Of a DNA stretch of 64,000 nt, positions 28,900 through 40,416 are shown in pieces. Both the position numbers and the translations under genes were made by a program. This DNA is from Primula veris (lineage: Eukaryota; Streptophyta; Magnoliopsida; Ericales; Primulaceae): the NCBI GenBank assembly GCA_963682055.1, contig OY821742.1, positions 2,255,816-2,319,815 on the forward strand, in the 5' to 3' direction. Below the pieces are notes generated by a model that was not told the DNA's origin, searched no databases, and saw only the letters and a list, made by a program, of their open reading frames with translations. The first letter of the stretch is position 1. The number at the start of each line of letters is the position of its first letter.

Positions 28900-31800
28900 A
28901 TGTCATGAATTAGTGCTCTACTTTGAGACATTATAACTATGGTGATTTACATATCTGTACAATTTTCATTTAACATGTAGGATAATAAATCAGCAAAGCT
29001 CACTATGAGGGAATCTAAGTAGTAGATCAGCTAATATAGATATGGACCAGTATTTTTAACTCAAGACTAGGCACCAACTATGAGGAATTAACCTGCCTAA
29101 AACTGCATTCATGCATGAATACATACATATATAGACTAGGATCAATAGCTCCTGTATTATCACCATCACCATAGGTCCTCTTAGGTGGACTAGATTAATT
29201 CGTCGTCGCCCAATAACGGCATGTCATAACCAATGCTCATAAGCGCACTTTGTTAGACTGTTAGGGCGGTGAGGTACATGATTATCGCGATGTTTTGTAT
29301 GGACAGGCAAAACAAGCTAGTAATCGAGTGCAAGTTCCCTTAAGAGAAATTGCAAAGCGTTAATAAGCACAGAGTGAGAGCCTCGATAATTCAAGTACTA
29401 AATGTGGATATCGTCATGGGATTGGGGCAGCCATTCAGCATGCCGAGGATGCCACATCAGGTGTGAAATTGAGTGATATAGGGTTGCGTTAGCATTAGTA
29501 ATATGCCTTTGATCCTGCTAGTGTAACAAAAGCAACGTAGTTTCACGAAAGTGTAACCGCAATAAGAAGCAATAAAACACAAGCACGCACACAATTAAAG
29601 AATTAGCTAAAACCTACAAATTCTGGAAATTGTATGCACTAATTCCTACATAATGAAGCTTTATATGTCCCCACCCTTCTGTAATGGGGAAGGATAACGA
29701 AACCAATATCGAACTATAAGCAACCAAGTGAAGGCAATACCGAATTCTTTAGTTTCTGCAATTAAGAAAAGAGAAGGGAGTTGAAAATGATTACAGAAAA
29801 ACACTGTTATCCCGGATCGGACCTGGGTTCATGCAACACGGGCTGAAGTACTTAACTCTATATTAAAAGGACCAACAGAGAAATAAAAATTGCTAAAGTG
29901 ATGTCAATTATTTCTATATAGGAGCAGTCTACCATTATAGTTTGGTAGGTTGGCTTATAAGGATAGACTGGTAGATATAGCTCAAGAGTCAAGACCAAGC
30001 ACTACCTGCATAAACCTGCAGCCATGAATATATTTCAAGAACCATGAGAATCCCATTATATCATTGTAAGGAAACCGTTAAACATCGCCTTACCACGTCA
30101 CACCATGCACTTGTAATCTCATTCTGGTAGGGTGTCATTGACGACGATGCCCGTGTATTTTGTGTCAAAACAAATGACTCAATTGCTCTTGGCTTATTAG
30201 ATAAAAGAAATTGTCTTAAAATGCGTTCAAGGCATGACATTCGTTATAACACAAGTATCAAAGATTCAAAGTACCAGTATATATGCTACCTATGTGCAAT
30301 AGGGACGACCTCGCTATCTGATTAGGTTGTGTAAGCCTGGTAATTTCTAAATTCCTTCATCTCTGCCATTGTAACAAAATCCATACGGTTTCGAAATAAT
30401 ATATTGTGATCTGTAACCTTAACAAGAGAACACTAAGCATAAATACTGAAATACAAAACATAAGAGCTAGCTATACGTGCCTCAAAGCCAGCCCACTCCC
30501 AAATTCATGCATTTATTCCACTTACAAGTTCATGAAAAATATCGTAGCTAATATCTACCAAATAAGGCTTTGCAAATGATTAATGCCATTTCTGTAACTG
30601 TTGGGAGTGACAATATCTTATAAATCAAAGATAGAGACACCTATCTAACAAAAGGCACATCATCCACCTAAAAATGGATTTTGTTTTTGAAGCTAGAAAT
30701 GCCACTATATATACTACAGCGACCGTTTTAAGTTAGATCGCTAATATGCTTGAATTCAACTAAACAAAAACCCTGAAAGAAACAGAAAAGGAGTTCAGAC
30801 ACCATATCCATCTGGAAAAAACAAAAAAAGGCACAACTAGAAAGTAATAAACCAAGACGCCGTTCGTATTCAGACCATAAAAAAATGCGTTTTTCAATAC
30901 ATAAAGATAGAGGAATTCAGCAAGTGTCAACTAAATTGGCTTATAGTTTGAGATAAGGTTGGTCATAAGTCAGCCTTCTAGATTAATCAATACTATTAAC
31001 TCAAACGAAATATAATAAAGTAACAATGACCTGAAGCGGAAGGAAACTTTTACCTGCAACTATGTTCTTAATTTTCAACCTCGGTAGGAACTATGTTCTC
31101 AATTTTTAACCTACTATATAGAACAAAACCTCGCAGTAAGACTGAAGAACCTCTTCAGTTTCATAACGACTGAACTTCTTCAATTTCATAACGCCTAAAT
31201 CATATTGCAGTGTGATTAATTCCAAAGGGTAACAAGAACCTGGTGGGACATGTTAACAACAATAATATTATTCAAATGATAAAAGCCTCGTTCTTTCTGA
31301 GCACTCTTCTGATTGCCTCAATTTTTGCTAGTGTAAACCAAACGCGAGTGAGATATCGCTGTATTAGCAGGATATTCTAATGCACTCAGTTCTGTTATTA
31401 TAAATTTAATTATGTTTTTTTGGAAATCTAACGTGACGTGTAACTGTAATGAGGAAAGCAATAAACACAAACTAAAATAGGAGCTAAAAGTAAACTCATT
31501 ACTCCACTTCCAAATGCATGAACTTACATCATCTATATACATTCATGAGAGTTTATGTAATAAAATACCTACAAAAATGAAACTTCATAAATGCCACCAC
31601 TCTATAATGGCTGAACACAACTGTACGGCTTGAAAAGCAAAGAGGCAGATTTCTAACTCCAAATCATAAACGGAATGCACTGCACTTCAAATTTTGTTTC
31701 CGAAACTAGTAAGGCAATCGAAAATGCATTCAATACTAGAATTGCCAGTAGCAAAGGTGGAAACAAAATCTGAAGAACTCTTGAGAAAAAAATGGGTGGT

Positions 31801-32400
31801 AGGTGAATGTGCAATGAAAGCCACTACTGTGACGAGAATGGAATTTTTTAGCAGAAAATAGACCCCCTTTAATTGATCAGAAACATTAACGGAACTGGAG
31901 TTAAAAACACAGGAGGTATTGCAGTGTAAATGGCCTAACCTATTCATACTTGTTTGTAGGCTTGTCCTAAAGAGGAATTTTTCAGGTAGTTAAGAAAAGA
32001 GGAGAAACATATTTAACAAAAAATTCTAACGCCGTTATACTACAATGACCTTGTTGTTAGTTATGTATTACAAGCTATTATTCTACTAACTAAAATAGAG
32101 AAAAAAAGAAGAAGAAGAAGAAGAACAAAGTAGCTTAAAAGCTAAATTAGCTGCACACAGGAATCTGTAATTTCAGGTACCTTCTCTTTCCTCTGAGTAC
32201 AAAGCACTAATATAGCAAAATGCAGACTTTATTTTCGTATAATTAAACAGCGTAACTAAGAGTTTCATGGAAACTCGGACATTCAGAAACCTAAAACTTG
32301 TTCATGCTCCAACAAGACATGTGTTTTTCACACTATAAAGGTTCATAAAGGAACAAGAATCAGTGAGTTTAACAACTACTTTGGCTTCGATTAGAGATTT
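28900..32400. repeat. Degenerate long-period (~0.85-1 kb) tandem repeat
   Basis: Similar blocks recur in order. A segment containing TAACTCAAGAC or a close form lies near 29053, 29975 and 30990. A segment with GCTAGTGTAA or CCATTGTAAC, followed by a run like GTAACCGCAATAAGAAGCAA, lies near 29516, 30365 and 31328. Copies are strongly diverged and their ends cannot be set by eye. A possible fourth copy begins near 32200. No transposon ends are visible. Confidence 0.5.
30094..30192 (-). other. Exon-like segment, unassigned
   Basis: On the minus strand a 99-base segment is open in one frame (33 codons, phase 0). It has a pyrimidine-rich acceptor ending AATAAG just before it and a GTAAGG donor just after. 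The encoded peptide contains MTPYQNEITSAWCDV and RAIESFVLTQNT. I do not recognise the family. It may be an exon of an unannotated minus-strand gene, a pseudogene piece, or chance. Confidence 0.25.
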
Positions 32401-33036
32401 GTCATAAGGATGTAAAAATCTCACTTTATTGTGAATATTCCTCATGCATATCAGTAATATTTTATTTTAACAGTCTGGCAACGTAACAGTAAACGGAATC
32501 AGAATACACACACAGGTAAATTTCTTCTCAACCGTCAACCTTGCCATAAAAGTTTAATATCATTAAGTAGATCTTCAAATACCTATAGGCTACTATAGTA
32601 CCAAGCAAAAATAAGGCCTTCATAAGCCTCCTTAACAGTCACTTCCACAGAGCTTTCTATTTTACCAATAGCCAAACAAGAAGTGTTTTGATTCTTCAAT
32701 CTGAGAATGCCTTAATTACTAATTTAGTGTGATAAAGATGCTATTACGGAAAGAATTTCACAGAAAAAATTCTAAAGGAAAGATTTTATAACAGAGATTA
32801 TAAAATAATTTCCTACAAGAAACATAGTAAATATATTTTTGAATTCAACTTTTGCATCAAATATTATGTCTTCACTGAGAATCCTTTCATGATATCTAAA
32901 ATTAAGTTTTGTGTCTGCTAGACACGCGGCCTTCAAGCTAGTAGGTACTACAATGATGAAACCGTAATGAAACATTTGTGAAATTTGCTCTTCCCTAAAA
33001 AAAAAAACCTGGGAAAGCTGGGAGAAGGCACATTAC

Positions 33037-33167
33037 CATTCTATGGGTGCCACTTCAGTTATCTCACAAGTAGATGCAGCTATCAAACCGTCATCGTCCG
33101 CCAAAAATGGGGCATGATTTACTGAATAAAGGATTATATACTGATCTGCAGATTGGCTCTCAAGTTG
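33037..33167 (-). other. Exon-like segment, unassigned
   Basis: A 131-base minus-strand segment is bounded by acceptor TTTCTCCAG and donor GTAATG. One frame is open throughout, encoding QYIILYSVNHAPFL followed by ADDDGLIAASTCEITEVAP. Composition (acidic, balanced, few Phe/Lys runs) is unlike the surrounding AT-rich noise. The family is not recognised. It lies about 870 bp downstream of the LPA2 stop on the same strand, so it could be part of a separate gene whose other exons I could not link. Confidence 0.35.
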
Positions 33168-34040
33168 CTGGAGAAATAGAAAATTAAGACATTCCACAAG
33201 TGGAGTAATATACTCTAGGATGATCTGAATATTTCAATTCTATACCATCATATTCCACCTCTGCGTTTAGGTAAATTTGTACCCAATAATGAAATAAAGT
33301 AGCATTTTCATCTCCTAAAAATTCTTGGTTTTAAACTTTTAACTAGTACAAATCGTACAAGGTTCAAGATTTTGAAAAGTCTCATGGGCCACGAGTGCAA
33401 AGATGAATAATAACCATAACATAATATTATTTGTCTAAATGATACATCATTAATTGAGAATCATAGCAAAATTATTGGTAAGTACGTAATTTGAGAAAGC
33501 TGTCAATTAGATTACGATGAATTGACAAATGCGTGGAATCAAGAACAACTATATGAACGGTTTTCTATTTGCACGTGCAAAGCTTAATTCTGTAAGAGTG
33601 CCAGAAGAAACATGCCAAAACAACGCGTATAAGTGGAAGGAAAAATGGTAATTGTCACGGCTATTTCCACAGAAGATGCACTAGAAAGGCTGATTCTGTA
33701 ATTTTGGAAGTACATTTCAGTACATACTTAATTACAGTTTCGGTCCCTTCGGAGAATCTACTGTGCAAATAGGCTGGGGTATATAACACTAAAGAAGAAA
33801 ACAACCTAAAGATATCGCTAAAACTGTTTATTTTATAAACGTCAATTAAAAACCACCAGAAATACATATTAATGATTTTTGCGTTCACCAAATTTGGCTT
33901 AGTAGATAAAAGCTGGTACAGTAAAAAATCAAAATTTTATTAACTGATGAAGCTCACAAAGTAACATATCCAGAAAATGAAGCAATTCATTTATGTCTGT
34001 TTCTACAAACCAGTAATTTTAATGACCTTAACATGACAGT

Positions 34041-37000
34041 TTAATTTTTAAGCTTTTCATTCTGCAGGTACTTGAGAACCCCATAAGTAACAGTTCCAGC
34101 AACAAACAAGAAGACTGTAGGTGTAAATGTCGGGTATAAGTACTTGACGATAAACTTGTCCCACTCTTCTGGTAGAAAGCCTGTTAATTTTATGTAAAGA
34201 AAGAAAAAGGAAGTTAGCATAAGGTTCAACAAATGAACATTACATCTAAGTATCCAACATAGGCTGAGACTCAGATAAGAACATGTTGCACTGCTACACT
34301 AACCTTTGGATAAACTAACTTTCTCAAGCTTGAGGTAGTTATGCTCATCTGGAGGTTCTAAAATTTACATAAACAAGAGTATAATTATTTGTTTTTTATA
34401 GTGCTTAGGCACCACACAAGTGCATATGTTCATCTTTTGCGATGATCACATGAAAATCTTAGGTTTCTTTTGTCTATGGTTCTAAGCATCTCTTGATTCT
34501 GAAATCTATATAATACAGCAGAAAACATTATTGGCAAAATGCTGATGTTCTAAAACATTGACATTCCTAAAAGAAGGGAAACATCCAGAAAATATGTAAT
34601 GTCCTGTTTGTAATAGCTTCTGCTGATGGTGCTTCACAAACTAACAATAAATATAAATTGATAACCATGCGAGATTGTATGTATTCTAACTTCTACAACT
34701 AATATCACGAGAGGAACACGTAGGCTTAATTTCATAGGATGATCATCATTATCATTATGTTAAAAACCAAAATTGAATTATCTGCTTAAAAAGGACTGAA
34801 TTCAAAAACATTCAACTGAATCTTAAACTACATGAGAAGTACCAAAGTGAGCCCACGTGTAGAAAAGTTACCAAAACAGGCAAATCGGCATTTTGAGATG
34901 AACAATTCTAACAACGGGGTTGTTCTGATAAAGAAAAATTCCAAATATACATAATTATAAGGTATGGAAGATGTATGATGACAACATTTCTGTACTTTCG
35001 AGTGACATGCTTGATGTATTTCTGTTGGCATTTTCTTTCAAAATGGGTGAAGAATTTAACTGAGTATTGCCATACTAGACTCTGTATGTGTAAATTACTG
35101 TTTGTGGTAAATTGTTTCGAGGCTTGGCCTGTCTGTTTTCAGCTTTCAAGCTCCGATTTATTTTGTTTCCTTCGTGAGCCACAATGTATCTGGTTGGTTA
35201 GCTTAAAGTACAACAGCGTCTAGATAGTCTGAAGACTATGAACCCAGAAAGCTAGTAACTGTAAGCTGTGTAACTCAATTTTTTATTTTTGAGTCTCAAA
35301 TAAGCTACTTATTTGCGAAAAGACTGCAGCCTAACAAGAGAATCCACAACCATGCCTCAAAAAGCCCAAAGACATGATTGATTAACCTCAAACCGGTAAA
35401 TCCATTCCAACTTTTAAGTCATAAAGACAGGCTTACCTTTAATATATTGAATTTGGATACTGAAAAGAATTGTGATAATTACCTTATGTAGGGAAATTAA
35501 TGTTTACTATGTATACTCGGAGTTTTTTATATAAATTCATATTTGTTTTTTTGTTTCATGTACGTATCAAAGCAAATAAGCTGGACTTTTTGAAAAATTA
35601 GGGTTTAAAGCTGGGTTCTTTCAGCTTAAAGATTTTACCATTATCAAGTTTCTGAGCTGAACACTTAAAACAAAACATGTAAATTGCTCCAATTCTAAGC
35701 AAAGAAGCTGGACTTACCGAGTTTTAGTTTAAAGCCGCGTTCTTCCAGCTTAAAGGTTCTACCTTTATTAGGCCAAAAAATGAAAAAAAAACAAAAAAAA
35801 CTCAACTTTAAAGCCGATCAGCAGCCAATCATGCGCCAGTTCCTAAACTGACCAACAAAAGCTAAACAGGTAAATTGCTCCAATTCTAAGAATATAAGCT
35901 GGACTTTATTGAGTTGGAAGTAAAAGCTAGGTTCTTTCAGCTTAACGATTCTACCTTTATCAGGCTGGAAAACAAAAAAAAAGGCTCAAATTTTAGGCCG
36001 ATCAACCAAACACGCGCCAGTTTCTACGCTGATCAGCCAAAGCAAAAAATAAAATTAAAATGTTCCTGAGTTTTAGTTTAAAACTGAGTTCTTCAAGCTT
36101 AAAGATCCTACCTTATAACCCCCCCGAAAAAACTCAAATATTAAGGTGATCAAACCAAATGCACGCCAATTTTAAAGCTGATCAACCAAAGGAAAAAAAA
36201 GAACTCCAAATATAAGCAAATTTTTAGATTGCATTTAAAGCTGGGTTAAAGCTTCTACCTGTATCAGGCCAAAAGACAACAAAAGCTCAAATTTTAGGCT
36301 CATCAACCAAAGTACTAAACACATGCCAGTTTCATAGCTGAACAACCAAAGCAAATAAAGAAAAAAAAACTCCAAAAATGCAAATAAGCTAGTTTTTTTT
36401 TTTCACATTGCGTTTAAAGCTGGGTTAAAGGCTCTACCTTTATCAAGCCAAAAAACAAAAAAAGCTCAAATTCTAGGCTGATCAACCAAAGTACCTAACA
36501 CATGCCAGTTTCTAAGTTGATCCTACAAAAGCGTTTTCTATCAGAAACGGCCAAATCTATCGCTAAATGACAAATATGGCAGTAAAATTGAAACCTTCCG
36601 CCATTCCGTCTGCGATTAAGGTGTTGAAAAACAAATTATGTTACTATTTCCGTGTGTGATCTAACCTTTTTTTTTTAGTCCAATCAAACTGGGCATAGTT
36701 AAATTCTCAAGGAACACAATACTAAATTCAGAAAAACTGATACAGTAACAATTAAAGTAAAAAAAGTACCTGAAACAGATAAAGCAATACCCTGAAAGAA
36801 AATAACACCACCCAAACCCAACCAAGTCAACAAAAACCCACTCTCATTCTTAAGCTGCTCCTCAGCCTGAGCCTTCACTTTCTCGGATGCAAAAAACTGC
36901 GGATTCTCAACCGGAGCACGCCGTATCACCTCCCCTTTCTCTTTCCTCCCTGACTTCTTCCCGGGTTTCGGAGGAGGTGGACCGAAGCCCTGTCCAGTGG

Positions 37001-37073
37001 ATTGGGATTGGGATTTGATGGTGGTGAGGGGTTTTAGTGAAAGAATGTGTGTGGAGTGGAGTGTTAGCGCCAT
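34041..37073 (-). CDS. LPA2: LOW PSII ACCUMULATION 2 (LPA2), chloroplast, two exons
   Basis: Exons on the minus strand: 37073-36770 and 34180-34041, 147 codons plus stop. Residues 1 to about 30 are Ser/Thr-rich and suit a chloroplast transit peptide. A Pro/Lys/Gly-rich stretch follows (GFGPPPPKPGKKSGRKEKGE), then the conserved RRAPVENPQF and KAQAEEQLKNESGFLLTWLG. Two membrane segments come at about 80-100 and 119-137 (FTPTVFLFVAGTVTYGVLKY), separated by GFLPEEWDKFIVKYLYP. LPA2 is a thylakoid membrane protein needed for photosystem II assembly, reported to assist CP43 assembly. The protein is shorter than the Arabidopsis one (about 185 residues as I recall), mainly in the N-terminal region. 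The start at 37073 gives MALTLHST; an in-frame upstream ATG at 37148 would add 25 residues unlike a transit peptide. Its neighbour is an EXL gene, as in Arabidopsis. Confidence 0.92.
35570..36530. repeat. ~165-190 bp tandem repeat in the LPA2 intron
   Basis: About five to six diverged units contain AGTTTAAAGCTGGGTTCTT-like blocks, then TCTACCTTTATCAGGCC, a poly-A-rich stretch, GCTCAAATTTTAGGC and GATCAACCAAAG followed by CATGCCAGTTTCTA. They make up over a third of the 2.6 kb intron. Short related words (GCTGG, TTTAAAGC, ACCAAAG) recur around 40250-40380. Confidence 0.8.
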
Positions 37074-37140
37074 TTTTATTGTTTTTGTTTTTCTGGTAAG
37101 TTTGTTGGGAACCTTATCCAAATCTAAAGAATAAAAAAAT

Positions 37141-37590
37141 CGTATCAAAATTATCGAAATGTAAATTTTTAAAAATTGATTATATAATTTAAATATTAAA
37201 TTTTATAATTAAGTTTTAAAAAAATTCATTTCGATACTTTCGATAAAAGTTATAAACCGATGAAAATTACACGTAATTTCGTAACAGACAATTAAATGAG
37301 AACGAAGATATTATGTTGTTGTGGATTATGTTATCATAGGGACTAATTAGAATTGTTCTTCAAACTATTTGACCCTTTTGAGATAGTGAAACCAAATTAT
37401 ACTCCATCGGTTTCCGTTACAAAACTAAATATAATTTTGACTGCGTTATAATTTGTATTAAAATTATCAATTTTTAAAAAATTTAATCATGATATTTAAC
37501 ATTTGAAAATTTGAACTATAAGATCGAATTTTAAAAATTTTTATTCAGACAATTTTTATATAAGTTATTGTTTTAATCGAATGATATTGG
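37141..37590. mobile_element. Stowaway-like remnants upstream of LPA2
   Basis: Bases 37141-37313 carry the right half of the Stowaway-like family also seen in EXL intron 2 (ATTACACGTAATTTCGTAAC, then AGACAATTAAATGAGAACG). Bases 37400-37590 start TACTCCATCGGTTTCCGTT and contain AATATAATTTTGACTGCG. Both are decayed and their ends are approximate. They lie within 70-520 bp of the LPA2 start codon, so they may overlap its promoter. Confidence 0.5.
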
Positions 37591-37879
37591 TTTTTTAAAA
37601 AAAATCGATTTAGTTTATCAGTGTCAATGAAAAACGTAACACTTAGTTCATGATTTTTAATTACAGCAACAATTTAATTTATGTAAATCATAGGTGCTAA
37701 CTAACTCGTTTGAAAGATTTTAGTGACTAGTCCACGTAATTAATTACAACAAAATTATCAATATTTGCAGGACTTTAGTCCACGTGATTAATTACAACAA
37801 AATTATCAATATTTGTACCCGGATCCTTTATTATGCTAATAAAAACACTCATTTCCTTTGGAGTCTACGTTAAATCAAA

Positions 37880-38503
37880 GGCCATGTCTTTATACAGTAA
37901 AATTTTGATTAATACAGTACTAGATTCGTTATTCAGAAATCAAAGTCTTAATTCTGAAAACAGACTCGTACTTTCCAAGTACGAGGCTTGACTTTTTTTG
38001 AATTTGTTGACTTTTTTAAAATTTGTATGTTTTTTTATTCTAAATGGTCATGGTTCACAAAAGAAACAATACCTTTTTGGGTATTTTTTTAATAATTAAT
38101 TCATGAATATTGTATATTACACTATTACAAAGTGAAATTTCACCGTAAATAATTAACAACGTCATAATAAAAGTCTTGTTTTTTTTTAGTGTTGAGCTGA
38201 TAGCTATTTCTGATCTTAATTTGCTCCGTACGATACTTAATAAAAGTTTTTTTTCATAAAAAAATTCATTATTTTTGTCAAATGTATTGTAGAATACTGA
38301 CATAGGCTATAGGGTCAATTTACAAAAATATGAATATTTTTTTTGTGATAAAAAATAGAAAAATTCAAAAAAGTCCACAAATTTGAAAATGTCAAACCTC
38401 GTATTTGGGAAGTACGAGTTTGTTTTCAGAATTACGACTTTGATTTCTGAATAACGAAGTTAGTGCTGGATTAAGAAAAACTCGACTGTGTAAAGACGCT
38501 ACC
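37880..38503. mobile_element. 624 bp Mutator-type foldback element
   Basis: A perfect 9-bp target duplication TAAATCAAA lies at 37871-37879 and 38504-38512. The ends GGCCATGTCTTTA and TAAAGACGCTACC begin inverted repeats over 110 bp long that include TTCGTTATTCAGAAATCAAA and its complement, and CTCGTACTTTCCAAGTACGA-like sequence. The short core (about 37990-38385) has no transposase. A 9-bp duplication with long TIRs is diagnostic of MULE-derived MITEs. Confidence 0.9.
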
Positions 38504-38533
38504 TAAATCAAAACTGATCCCTTCCTTGGATTG

Positions 38534-39025
38534 GGGATATGAACCGTTTACTACCTTGTACTTTATCAAAAATTCAATTTTCTCCCTTCTACTCTATTTT
38601 GTTCATTTTAGGGCCCTGTACAATATCAATCCACTTAATTTTGTACATCATCCGTCAATTCTTTCACAAAATGGACGACACGTGCCCGCACGTGACTAAC
38701 TTTTGCTGCTTTTACGAATTAGGTTTATGTTTGGTAAGAATTGGGATGAACCGAAAATAGAAAAATGTATTATTCCGTAACTTGTTTTTTTTTATTTTTT
38801 ATTGGACCTATGTTATAAATGACCAAAATACCCTTGTCGTTAAAAGACGTTAATAGAATTTAGTCACGTGCAGACACGTGTCGTTCATTTTGTGAAGTAA
38901 TTGACGGATGAGCTACAAAACTGAATGGATTGATATTGTACATTACGTTAAAATGAACAAAATAGAATAGAATAGATAAAATTGAATTTTTAGTAAAGTA
39001 CATGATAGTAAACGGTTCATACCCC
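38534..39025. mobile_element. 492 bp Mutator-type foldback element, second
   Basis: A perfect 9-bp target duplication CTTGGATTG lies at 38525-38533 and 39026-39034. The TIRs start GGGATATGAACCGTTTACTA on the left and match TAGTAAACGGTTCATACCCC on the right. The arms are long (over 180 bp) and include CAAAATGGACGACACGTG-like and CACGTGTCGTTCATTTTG sequence. It has a different family sequence from its neighbour, only 12 bp of unduplicated host DNA lies between the two target sites, and there is no coding capacity. Confidence 0.92.
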
Positions 39026-39059
39026 CTTGGATTGTCCCTATCAGTTTCGACTATAAACG

Positions 39060-39259
39060 NNNNNNNNNNNNNNNNNNNNNNNNNNNNNNNNNNNNNNNNN
39101 NNNNNNNNNNNNNNNNNNNNNNNNNNNNNNNNNNNNNNNNNNNNNNNNNNNNNNNNNNNNNNNNNNNNNNNNNNNNNNNNNNNNNNNNNNNNNNNNNNNN
39201 NNNNNNNNNNNNNNNNNNNNNNNNNNNNNNNNNNNNNNNNNNNNNNNNNNNNNNNNNNN
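39060..39259. other. Assembly gap (200 N)
   Basis: Exactly 200 unknown bases, the usual placeholder for a gap of unknown size. Reading frames drawn across it are meaningless. It lies in the region where upstream sequence of the kinase gene would be expected. Confidence 1.
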
Positions 39260-39269
39260 GCCACCTCAC

Positions 39270-40230
39270 ATCAACATGGTATATGCTTTTTTTTTTTTTT
39301 ATGCCTGTTTGGAAACAACTTTTTTCTTAGCTATTCTAACTATAGGGTTAAAAAAGGTGAAAAATCACAAAGGGAAGCTATGACTCTACTTGAAAAATCA
39401 CAGAGCACCGTTTCCGAAGGTTCCGAACAAGTTTTTTTTTTTTTTTTTTTCAATTTAACTTTAGGTTTTGTGTATAGTATGTATCTAATATCTAGCTACC
39501 TATATATGTATGTATGTAGTGCATGTTTGGAAACAACTTTTTTTCTTACTTTTTCTAGTTATAGGGTCAAAAACACTAAAAAATCCCCAAAGGAGGCTAG
39601 GTTTTTAGTTAAATTTCGAACAAGCTAGGTTTTGTATATATGTATGTACTATGTATCAAATGTATGCATGCTTGTGTGTATGGAAAGAATTTTTTTCTTA
39701 GCTTTTCTAGCTATAGGGTCAGAAAAAGCAAAAATAAAAAAACCGAAAAGGAAAGAGCATCGGAACGAGTTTCGGGAGAAATGCCAGTGTGGCGGGACAA
39801 GGTAGGGATGCAACGTCATGGAATAGTTCCAGTGCTTCCGAAGAAGGTGGTCTTTTTTTAAAATTTAAACGTTTTGCATATAGATTTTTAATTTAACTGT
39901 AGTTTTTGTATATAGAGTTGTGTGTGTGTGTGTGTGTGTGTAGTGCCTGTGTGGAGACAACTACTTTTCTTAGTTTTTTCAGCTATAGGGTCAAAAAAGC
40001 TAAACAAGCTTAAAGCTCAAAAAAGAAGGGTGATTGTATGTATTTATGTATGTATATGTGTTCGTATATGTGGATGAATGGATATATAGTGCCTGTTTGG
40101 AAACAACTTTTTTTCTTAGCTAGCTATTGGGTTAAAAAAGCTAAAAAGTCCCAAAAGGAAGTTAGGATTTTGGTTAAATTACCAAAAAGAGTAATTTTAA
40201 AATAAAATGTGTTTTATATATACGAGTTAC
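39270..40230. repeat. Five-copy tandem repeat block
   Basis: The block GTTTGGAAACAACTTTTTTT or a close form, followed by CTTAGCTATTCTAGCTATAG-like sequence, recurs near 39305, 39525, 39675, 39945 and 40095. It is separated by runs rich in TATGTATG or TG. Units vary in length (about 150-270 bp). The third unit carries a GC-richer insertion described separately as a candidate exon. Confidence 0.75.
39751..39846 (+). other. Candidate upstream exon of the IRE-family kinase gene
   Basis: A Ser/Gly/Arg-rich frame ends GRDATSWNSSSASEEG and stops at a GTGGTC donor with one base left over. That phase matches the next kinase exon at 42568, which needs one base to complete a Gly codon (GVQSKSSRG). The composition suits the disordered N-terminal region of IRE kinases. 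Against it: the acceptor is unclear, the segment sits inside a tandem repeat block, and the start codon has not been found. Confidence 0.35.
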
Positions 40231-40416
40231 TTAATGTTTTATACTTTATCTGGTTAACCAGCTTAAAAGCTGGGATTTTCTGATTGTTGGCCCGAAAAAG
40301 CTAGAAGCTTTATCCTTGATAAAACCTTTTTGTTTTTCAAGCCGAAAAAATCCAGCCTATTTGCTTCAACCAAAGGTCCAAACATGCCTTGCTAGATATT
40401 TTTTACTTGAAATTAT

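Noticed and set aside
29270..29480. Plus-strand frame with RHGIGAAIQHAEDATSG, and a preceding one with DYRDVLYGQAKQ
   Set aside because: It looks protein-like but two adjacent stop codons break it and no family is recognised; it lies in a degenerate tandem repeat.
38860..39628. Long frames spanning the N run on both strands
   Set aside because: They exist only because unknown bases contain no stop codons; the flanks are foldback transposon and repeat sequence.
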